A stretch of 64,000 nt of DNA from an uncultured Lachnospiraceae bacterium. GTDB taxonomy: Bacteria; Bacillota; Clostridia; Lachnospirales; Lachnospiraceae. The stretch lies in contig CAJTTZ010000007.1 of NCBI GenBank assembly GCA_910579505.1, forward strand, positions 62,001-126,000. Reading direction: 5' to 3'. Under the pieces are notes generated by a model. The model made no database searches and was not told the origin of the DNA. It saw only the letters and a program-made list of their open reading frames with translations. Shown piece by piece: positions 57,711 to 64,000 of this stretch. The position numbers and the translations under genes are program-made. Positions within the stretch are counted from its first letter, which is position 1. The number at the start of each line of letters is the position of its first letter.

Positions 57711-58496
57711 CTACCTCTCCAAAATAAAATAATACTGGGCCGTTTCCCTGCGGTTATTTAATCCGTCTTCTGAAAAGAGGAATCCGCTTTGTGTAATCTC
57801 AAATCCCGCTTTCAGGAGAGTCTTTTCAAGTACATCCGTCAATTCTCCCCGGGTTCTGTAGATCGCGTTATAGTCATCCCTTAATTCTTCCGAATAAAAT
57901 CCCTTCAATGTGAGTCTCTCGTCTATGCCAAGCGGTTCCCTGATACATATAACGGCATGATCTTCCGCTGTGTCACACAGCTTTTCCATAACGTGAACCA
58001 GGTCCGCGTCATTAATATACAGGAGAATCCCTATCAGGAGTATCCTGTTATACTTACCTCTGCCGTTTTCCCTAAGAACTTCCTGAAATTCATTTACAGC
58101 GCCCACATAGAAGTACCGGTTCGCTTCATGCGGCCGTTTTTTTGCCAGCTCAATCAGATTCCCGCTGAAATCAATCCCACAGTATTCGTCGATCTGCGTC
58201 ATGACCGCGTCAGACCATCTCCCGATTCCACAGGCGAGATCCAGAATTCTCGACTGCCCGTCAAGCTTGAGAAGGGGCAGCAGTTTTTCAGTCTCCGCCC
58301 GGTTTCTTTCCTCGACAAGCGCCGGATTGTTGTCCTGGTACATCGTCACGGAGTAGGGGTGGTCTTCCGCATATTTACCCGCCCTCTCATTAAAGAAATG
58401 CAGGGTCTGTCTGTAGTCGATATCCGTGACGGTCTTTCTGATCCTTGTGTCTTCCCTTTTATGTCCCGGTTCCTTTTCATCCGCAAATTCATTCAT
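57711..58496 (-). CDS. SAM-dependent methyltransferase
   Basis: A 261-residue class I methyltransferase. SAM-binding motif ILDLACGIGRWSD near 80, the acidic loop YCGIDFSGNLIELAKKR, and motif IV RILLIGILLYIND. It begins with a charged stretch (MNEFADEKEPGHKREDTRIRK) that is not part of the fold. ATG 58496 with AGGTGGGG at good spacing is favoured over ATG 58520. The acceptor is unknown; small molecules or sugars attached to the surface polymer are plausible. Confidence 0.82.
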   Translation of the reverse strand: MNEFADEKEPGHKREDTRIRKTVTDIDYRQTLHFFNERAGKYAEDHPYSVTMYQDNNPALVEERNRAETEKLLPLLKLDGQSRILDLACGIGRWSDAVMTQIDEYCGIDFSGNLIELAKKRPHEANRYFYVGAVNEFQEVLRENGRGKYNRILLIGILLYINDADLVHVMEKLCDTAEDHAVICIREPLGIDERLTLKGFYSEELRDDYNAIYRTRGELTDVLEKTLLKAGFEITQSGFLFSEDGLNNRRETAQYYFILER

Positions 58497-58522
58497 TTCT
58501 CTTTCCCCACCTTTTATCATCT

Positions 58523-59971
58523 CTATTGCAGCAGCCCACAGATGTCCCGATAGATATACTCACTCGCCATGCAGTTATTCAGACTCGCATAATCCAGATG
58601 TTTCTTCCAGACTGATTCCCGGAGCGTCTTTCTCTCATCCCTGCCGCCAATAATGGTATCCTGCAAAAAGCTCTCCATCGCACAGTAGTCCTCGCCCCAG
58701 ACCGTGTCATACGCCTTCATCAGCTCCGTCCCAAGCCGGTTAAAAGCCTGTCCGTTCCGCTTTAAAAAGAGGAGCGGTTTATTGACGTACAGATATTCAG
58801 CGATAAAGGAGCAGGAGTCCATAATCATGCCGTCTGACGTTTCAAAAATCTCCATATAACTACTCTCATTAACCACTCTCGCATTGGGAAGCGAATCCCA
58901 TTCCCTCACATACGCATCATACGCCTCGTAGCTTTCAAATACGCCGGCTTCCACCGCCCGCAGGCGCAGATTCGGATGCGGTTTATAGATAAACGATACC
59001 TTATCCCGGTATTTTTTTGCCAGATATAGGAGAAAGAAAGCGTTTCTCGGAAAAGTGGAATACAGGATGCCCCCGTATCCGGCTATCGCGTGATGCGGTG
59101 CAATGATCACTCTCTTCATCTTTGCCGCATCCTGCCCTTCCGGTATTTTCCAGAGACTCCTTATCTCCTCTTCGCTGTACTTTCTCTTTTCATAGAAGGG
59201 GTCCATCTTTGCATAGCCGGAAAAGGCTGTGTTTTTCCCTTTCAGCAGGCCGTAGATCTGATAACCCTCCCGATTTTTCTCGGAATCCACATATACCTTC
59301 CACATCATATTGACAAAGCCGCAGTTATATACACAGTTCACGGCAAAACTTCCGTCCGCGCTGTCAGCCACATAAATCCCGTAAGGAATATAGAGCTGGA
59401 TGCAGCGAAGCGGAAAAGACAATGGCCAGCACGGCTGCGCCGAAGCAGAAAACCATGTTGTAAGATGGATCAGGATATCCGGCACGCCTCCGATATCCGA
59501 CCACTCCAGACATGTGTCGCTCTCTGCATCATAAATTTCGCGGACGGCATAGCCGTTTTTCACAAAGTAATCCCTCGTCTGTATATAGGAATCCCTGCGG
59601 CTCTCCACATCCCTGTCCATAAGCGGCACTACCACGATATCGCACTCTACCCTGTCGTGGGCCTCGAGAAGACGGTACACGTCCTCCGCCGGCCATTCCG
59701 CCGCCGATATTGCCAAAAATACGATTCTGACCTTCTCCCTGTTTTGTACCTTCCTTCTGACGCAGCTGCGTCCGTGCGAGATGGCGACGTCATAGATCTG
59801 GCGGTACAGTTCCTGCCCGTCGTCCAGCTCGTCAGCCAGCCGCAGCAGGGAATACAGATGCAGCCAGGTATACCGGTCCGATATTTCCCCTGCGTGATTA
59901 AAGTCCCCCGCGTCTATGCCCGCAAACAGTTCCTCCACATTTTTTGCATGTTCTGTTTTCCAATTATCCAT
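58523..59971 (-). CDS. CDP-glycerol glycerophosphotransferase-like protein
   Basis: A 482-residue protein with a TagF-like C-terminal domain: APHHAIAGYGGI near 275, VSFIYKPHPNLR, and YMEIFETSDGMIMDSCSFIAEYLYVNKPLLFL, with the paired His and the SxxxEY motif typical of polymerases that add glycerol- or ribitol-phosphate units. The frame remains open to 60151, but that part overlaps the upstream GT2 gene; ATG 59971 with GGAG is chosen. No membrane helix. It probably transfers a polyol phosphate to the surface glycan, so a teichoic-acid-like or phospho-substituted polymer is likely. Confidence 0.8.
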   Translation of the reverse strand: MDNWKTEHAKNVEELFAGIDAGDFNHAGEISDRYTWLHLYSLLRLADELDDGQELYRQIYDVAISHGRSCVRRKVQNREKVRIVFLAISAAEWPAEDVYRLLEAHDRVECDIVVVPLMDRDVESRRDSYIQTRDYFVKNGYAVREIYDAESDTCLEWSDIGGVPDILIHLTTWFSASAQPCWPLSFPLRCIQLYIPYGIYVADSADGSFAVNCVYNCGFVNMMWKVYVDSEKNREGYQIYGLLKGKNTAFSGYAKMDPFYEKRKYSEEEIRSLWKIPEGQDAAKMKRVIIAPHHAIAGYGGILYSTFPRNAFFLLYLAKKYRDKVSFIYKPHPNLRLRAVEAGVFESYEAYDAYVREWDSLPNARVVNESSYMEIFETSDGMIMDSCSFIAEYLYVNKPLLFLKRNGQAFNRLGTELMKAYDTVWGEDYCAMESFLQDTIIGGRDERKTLRESVWKKHLDYASLNNCMASEYIYRDICGLLQ

Positions 59972-59991
59972 CTTGAATCTCCAGTCTGCCC

Positions 59992-61044
59992 CTACTTCGC
60001 ACTTCCGGCCTGTAAAGCCTCCGCCAGTTCCGCGTTCGCCTGTTCGACAATCCCTTCTGTCAGTTCCGTCCTTAAAACATATTGTATAGCGCTGTCCCAA
60101 TTCCCCGCTCTCGCAGCCACATACGGGTTTTCCAGTATCTGCGGGAAACATCCAAACAACACTTTTTTCAGCATCTGCAGCTCCTCAAGCGTTAACACAT
60201 AGCCTTTCTGCAGCATCATGCGGACGCTCAGGCTAAATCCCCAGTCGTACATCATACACGCCAGCTCTTCGGGATAAACCGTCAGGAATCCCCTGCGGTC
60301 CAAATCCTCCATCAAAAGCATCCACACCTTAATATTGTCCCATTTTCTTAAATCCCAGTTGCTGTGCATGGTACTGTCCGGCCTCAGCAGATAATAATAG
60401 AGCGCCGCATCGACAAAAACATGCTTCTTCTCATATAAACGTACGGGCAGGGTAAAGGAAGGTTCCTCGCAGATCAGATTTTGTGCAAAACGGATCGAAT
60501 GTTCGCGGATCAGGGCCGTCCGATACAGCTTTCGCATACACCCCAGGGAAAAATCGTCCGTCGATCCCATAAGCAGTTTTCTCTTCATGTCTTCCCGGTC
60601 CAATTCCCTGTAATAGCTTCCGCTTCCCTGCTCTATGGTTTTTCCTGACTCTCCCGTGTCAGTCACCGTTTTATACCGATATTCCACCACGTCCGCATCA
60701 TATTCCTTCGCCGTCCCATACAGTATCTCCATCGCCCTGTATGCAAGCCAGTCGTCCGCATCGCAAAACATCAGGTACTCCCCGCCTGCATAGGACATTC
60801 CCACATTCCTTGCCCCGCCCTGCCTCAGATTCTGTTCTAAAAATATAGCGGTAACCGTGTCCGGGAACTTTTGTTCATACCCGCTGATCTTTTGTCTCGT
60901 CGCCCCGTTATCCGTGGACGCGTCGTCAACAAGAATGATTTCCATTTCCCCGGTTCCGATTGTCTGCCCCAGAAGGTGCTCCATACAGCGATCCAGATAT
61001 ACAGCCACATTGTAGCATGGCACAATCACACTTATCTTTTTCAT
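59992..61044 (-). CDS. family 2 glycosyltransferase
   Basis: A 350-residue GT2 enzyme. The GT-A fold starts KKISVIVPCYNVAVYLDRCM, with MEIILVDDASTDNGATRQ and the DXD-type motif MFCDADDWLAY near 95. After about residue 240 follow alpha-helical segments rich in Leu (LEELQMLKKVLFGCF). It is 20 bases upstream of the CDP-glycerol-type gene. The donor sugar cannot be read from sequence. Confidence 0.88.
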   Translation of the reverse strand: MKKISVIVPCYNVAVYLDRCMEHLLGQTIGTGEMEIILVDDASTDNGATRQKISGYEQKFPDTVTAIFLEQNLRQGGARNVGMSYAGGEYLMFCDADDWLAYRAMEILYGTAKEYDADVVEYRYKTVTDTGESGKTIEQGSGSYYRELDREDMKRKLLMGSTDDFSLGCMRKLYRTALIREHSIRFAQNLICEEPSFTLPVRLYEKKHVFVDAALYYYLLRPDSTMHSNWDLRKWDNIKVWMLLMEDLDRRGFLTVYPEELACMMYDWGFSLSVRMMLQKGYVLTLEELQMLKKVLFGCFPQILENPYVAARAGNWDSAIQYVLRTELTEGIVEQANAELAEALQAGSAK

Positions 61045-61077
61045 CCGCCCACTCTCTCATCTTTCCCATGATGTATT

Positions 61078-62040
61078 CTATACGTCGCGCAGAAACGCAT
61101 TTAAGATCTTTGACGCTTTTTGGGCTCCCGCATCGTTTAAATGATCCGTGTCCAGGAAGTCCCCGTCATGGAAGCAGTCCAGCCCATTCATATCCAGAAA
61201 CTCCACAGGCGTCTTAAGTCCGTCCAGCGCCCGGTAAATATCTTCCCTGTACTCCGGGTTGATATACTGATTGTACCATCCTGTAAAAGGAAAAATTACG
61301 AAAATTATCCGAATATCCCGTTCCGCAAGATACGCCGCCATTTCCTCTACCAGTCTGCCGTTTTCTGTCCTTGATTCCTTGTGCGCAAAAAGGCGGTTAT
61401 GGTCCGCAGCCCTTTTCCGGGCGTAGGCATCCTTTTCCGATTCCGAAAGCCTCTCCCAGACAATTCCCTTAAGCGAAACGACATTATTCTTCTCCCTGCT
61501 TATCAGTTCTCCGTAGTAAGAACCCTGCTCAATCAGAACATTTCTGACCCATTCCCTGCAGAAAGTTTCAAGCAGTTCTGCTGAAAAAACGTCTCTTCCC
61601 GACTCTATTGCCTCCTGCATGGGATGGTAGGGACTGTCAATCTGCATGAAATGGGAATCGTGAAAGAGCGGCTCATAGACCGTCCTTACCAGATAATTAC
61701 TGTTTTTGCTAAGTGACAGGTCCTGAAAAAACATATAGTAGCCTACGTTGATAATGCAGTTCTTTATGGGCTGCTTACCCTCCCGGCAGGCCTTCTTTAT
61801 ATGATGGAAATCATAATAGATGTCCTGTGAGGACACGGAAAAATTAATGATCTCCGTGTCAAAGCATTTTTCCAGTATCCCGTTCATGGCATGCGAGGAG
61901 CCTGCCACGACCGTGTCCGCACCGAGCCGCCTGTTCTTCTCATGCATCGAGTCCAGATAACAATAGTCGTAATTGCGCGTCAAATAAGCAAGCGCCAGTC
62001 TCCTCAGTTCTTCAAAATACGCACCGCTGAAATATTTCAT
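61078..62040 (-). CDS. SGNH/DltD-like hydrolase or acyltransferase-associated protein
   Basis: A 320-residue protein, without a signal peptide, that resembles SGNH-fold proteins: block I ADTVVAGSSHAMNGI with the candidate catalytic Ser near 47, a central IRIIFVIFPFTGWYNQYI, and the final FLDTDHLNDAGAQKAS, the Asp-His dyad. Related proteins in polysaccharide clusters add or remove acyl groups. ATG 62040 is preferred; an in-frame start at 62082 overlaps the upstream gene. Ribosome site is weak (AGGGAC). Confidence 0.7.
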   Translation of the reverse strand: MKYFSGAYFEELRRLALAYLTRNYDYCYLDSMHEKNRRLGADTVVAGSSHAMNGILEKCFDTEIINFSVSSQDIYYDFHHIKKACREGKQPIKNCIINVGYYMFFQDLSLSKNSNYLVRTVYEPLFHDSHFMQIDSPYHPMQEAIESGRDVFSAELLETFCREWVRNVLIEQGSYYGELISREKNNVVSLKGIVWERLSESEKDAYARKRAADHNRLFAHKESRTENGRLVEEMAAYLAERDIRIIFVIFPFTGWYNQYINPEYREDIYRALDGLKTPVEFLDMNGLDCFHDGDFLDTDHLNDAGAQKASKILNAFLRDV

Positions 62041-62056
62041 ATGCCGTCCCTGATCC

Positions 62057-63115
62057 CTATTCCAATTCTGCGAGTTTCTCAAGAGCCATCGGAAAATCGC
62101 CGCACTTTCTGTAATACTTAAGCGCCATCTCGCGCTCCCCCATCATCTCGTTGATCAGTCCGAGATTATAGGATGGAATAAAGCTGTTAGCCCCGACCAC
62201 ATGGGCCGTTTCACATGAGAGCGCTTTCACAAACTCCATCATCGCTTTCACATACTGCCCGTTCCTTAAATAAATCAGCCCCATCAGATTAAGAAAATCC
62301 GCTGACACCGCAAACTCGTCGTAAACGCCGTCAAGCCCCAGCGCCTCCTCATGCCGCCCCAGATGCAGCAGCGCGTAGCCGTAGCCGATCACCATCATCT
62401 GCACATACTCCGCCGCCGGGTCCACATCATAGGCAAGCCCCTTTCCATAATACAGGCAGGCATTCTCATCGTCATGGATCATATTGTACGCCTGCCCAAT
62501 CTGGAAATAGGTATACGGATTTTCAGGATGCTCTTCCAGATCCTTTTCCAAAAGGGAAATGTTTCTCTGCGCCTTTTCCTTAAGCGCCTCCTCATCTCCT
62601 GCATAGCCGGAATGGTCGAGAACGAGAGGAATCCTGAAAGTATCGTAAACATGCTTTTCCGGCTCCCTCAAAACGACCTGCTCGTGGATCGTTCCGCTGT
62701 AGCAATAGTATCTGCGGTCAAAAAAGCGCTCCACCAGATCCGCATAGACACTGTCCGTTCCGTTCATCTGATAGTGGTTATTTCTGGACAGAAGCCCCAG
62801 CGCGGCAGGGTGCGCCTTTGCCAGCGCGGCCATGGCGTCCACATCTATCTCCTCCAGGTACTCGTCACAGTCAACGACCAGAATCCAGTCATGGGACGCC
62901 TGTTCGATAGAAAAATTTCTGGCCGCGGCAAAATCCTGTTTCCAGACATAGTCCGCCACCTTATCGGCATAGCGGGACGCAATCTCCTTCGTGCGGTCTC
63001 CCGATCCCGTATCCACCACCACGATTTCCCAGTCATACGCGCGCAGCGGCTTTAGGCATCTCTCGATATTTTGTTCCTCGTTTTTTGCTATCATGCAGAC
63101 CGATATGGGCAGCAT
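62057..63115 (-). CDS. family 2 glycosyltransferase with TPR-like tail
   Basis: A 352-residue protein. The N-terminal GT2 domain (1-210) begins PISVCMIAKNEEQNIERCL, with WEIVVVDTGSGDRT and the metal motif ILVVDCDEYLE. The C-terminal half has repeated helix pairs of TPR type (PYTYFQIGQAYNMI, VGANSFIPSYNLGLINEM, REMALKYYRKCGDF). This domain order is typical of the SunS/WcaA-like group that glycosylates proteins or peptides as well as polysaccharide. Spacing to neighbours is short, so it is part of the long operon. Confidence 0.88.
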   Translation of the reverse strand: MLPISVCMIAKNEEQNIERCLKPLRAYDWEIVVVDTGSGDRTKEIASRYADKVADYVWKQDFAAARNFSIEQASHDWILVVDCDEYLEEIDVDAMAALAKAHPAALGLLSRNNHYQMNGTDSVYADLVERFFDRRYYCYSGTIHEQVVLREPEKHVYDTFRIPLVLDHSGYAGDEEALKEKAQRNISLLEKDLEEHPENPYTYFQIGQAYNMIHDDENACLYYGKGLAYDVDPAAEYVQMMVIGYGYALLHLGRHEEALGLDGVYDEFAVSADFLNLMGLIYLRNGQYVKAMMEFVKALSCETAHVVGANSFIPSYNLGLINEMMGEREMALKYYRKCGDFPMALEKLAELE

Positions 63116-63134
63116 CCTACACTCCTCCTTCTGG

Positions 63135-64000
63135 TCAAATACCCTTTGAGCGCCGGTAATACCGTATCAGCTCATTTAAGTCCGTAGAGTAGTCGAGCAT
63201 GGAGCTGCCTTTCTGCTCCTTCTCCTCCTCTTCACAAATATGGATAATGCGCAGGATTATTTCCAGTTCCTGCCCAAAATCCGAACCGGCAAGCATCACA
63301 TCCGGCCGTGTTTTCACTGTATCCAGAAAGAGCTGGTGCGCCTGGGTTATCTTGCGCTCCCTAAAAAGTTCCGCCAGCCGGCCTTTTAAAGAGAGGGTTT
63401 CTGCCTTCTCCTGCGTAAATCCAATCGGCGCCTCATAATAAGTCAGATTGCGGTAGCGGACCCACACATACAGAAGCTGCTCGGAAAGGAAGCCGTAAAC
63501 TCTCTTGTGGTAATCATCATAGGCGCTCACGTCTATCTTTTTTTCGACCACGTCAAAAATGGAAAACAGCCATGCCGCATATGCATCAAGCCATTTCTTC
63601 GTAGTCACCATAAGATTTCCACAATACAGCTTTTTCCCGTCCAGTACTTCCTGAAAAATCGGCGCACAGTCCGGGTACAATACGGAAATCGCCTCCCCCA
63701 CCGCTTCCAGGTCATGTATATTATGAGCCTCCGCATAGATATCACGGTAGCGCTGGGCAGCCATGACAGGTTTTGATATAATAATATCATACTGTTCTAA
63801 AATCGGCAAAAAATCTGTTCTGGACATTATCCTGTTGTCCTCGTTCAGAAAATACCTTCGATAGTGGCACAAGCCGATATATTCCGTGCTTCGGATATTT
63901 TTCCACAGCCAGTACAAACCCGTCAGTTCACTGTAATACGGGTTCTTTGCGGAAATATTGTCCCCAACATCGTCTCCCATATAGCCCAGATCATCCTTCA
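63135..64000 (-). CDS. DUF4422 family protein, N-terminus beyond the window
   Basis: The frame is open to the right edge (KDDLGYMGDDVGDNIS precedes and includes the first internal Met at 63980), so the gene is cut off and its true start lies outside. The visible 288 residues have the DUF4422 block GDNISAKNPYYSELTGLYWLWKN and YIGLCHYRRYFL, a glycosyltransferase-like family common in capsule and exopolysaccharide loci, then a C-terminal helical region (LAELFRERKITQAHQLFLDTV). It ends 20 bases before the GT2 gene. Confidence 0.85.
   Translation of the reverse strand, partial: KDDLGYMGDDVGDNISAKNPYYSELTGLYWLWKNIRSTEYIGLCHYRRYFLNEDNRIMSRTDFLPILEQYDIIISKPVMAAQRYRDIYAEAHNIHDLEAVGEAISVLYPDCAPIFQEVLDGKKLYCGNLMVTTKKWLDAYAAWLFSIFDVVEKKIDVSAYDDYHKRVYGFLSEQLLYVWVRYRNLTYYEAPIGFTQEKAETLSLKGRLAELFRERKITQAHQLFLDTVKTRPDVMLAGSDFGQELEIILRIIHICEEEEKEQKGSSMLDYSTDLNELIRYYRRSKGI

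Overview
The window looks like chromosomal DNA of a Gram-positive, anaerobic gut-type clostridium, most likely Lachnospiraceae. Reasons: a CIRCE-controlled clpB, AddAB instead of RecBCD, YesM/YesN-type sensor pairs, MmsA/ChvE-type sugar ABC genes with lipoprotein binding proteins, heterodimeric ABC exporters, and no outer-membrane genes. Most genes lie on the minus strand, and the housekeeping parts are GC-rich.

Left end (1-3140): clpB with its terminator, a consensus promoter and an HrcA operator, followed by a tRNA-Ser-like sequence with a strong terminator on the plus strand. From 3206 to 10922 there is a visibly AT-richer block of four tightly coupled minus-strand genes: a 1609-residue protein with a GHKL-type ATPase region and a phosphoribosyltransferase-like region, a second degenerate GHKL-like protein, a stand-alone receiver-like protein, and a DUF2971 protein. 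It sits between the tRNA-like sequence and a decayed 5' fragment of the release-factor gene prfH, so it looks like an inserted island. It is the best candidate here for an undescribed (possibly defence or stress) system; no function can be assigned from sequence alone.

Middle (11284-28571): a SUFU-domain protein, an alpha-glucosidase, an inositol-monophosphatase-family enzyme, a MacB/FtsX-type ABC exporter set, an ECF sigma factor with an unusual membrane partner carrying an FtsX-like extracellular domain, NifS/NifU Fe-S assembly, a BlaR1/BlaI-like pair with a readable operator-promoter, a heterodimeric ABC exporter, and the remains of an AAA ATPase operon.

Sugar uptake locus (28590-39438): two paralogous permeases, an ATPase, a ChvE-like binding protein, a second binding lipoprotein, and a three-part sensory module (membrane-anchored binding protein, YesM-type kinase, YesN-type regulator). 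The layout suggests sugar-induced control of the transporter.

Then come a DHH phosphoesterase, addA and addB, a possible 27-residue small-protein gene with its own promoter, metNIQ and cysK. From 51812 to the right edge runs a surface-glycan locus: two CgeB-like glycosyltransferases, two hexapeptide acyltransferases (one with a G10 tract near its end), a block of LicC-like nucleotidyltransferase, HAD phosphatase, Asp/Glu-racemase-family protein and methyltransferase, a CDP-glycerol-transferase-like enzyme, two GT2 enzymes, an SGNH-like protein, and a DUF4422 protein cut by the window edge.
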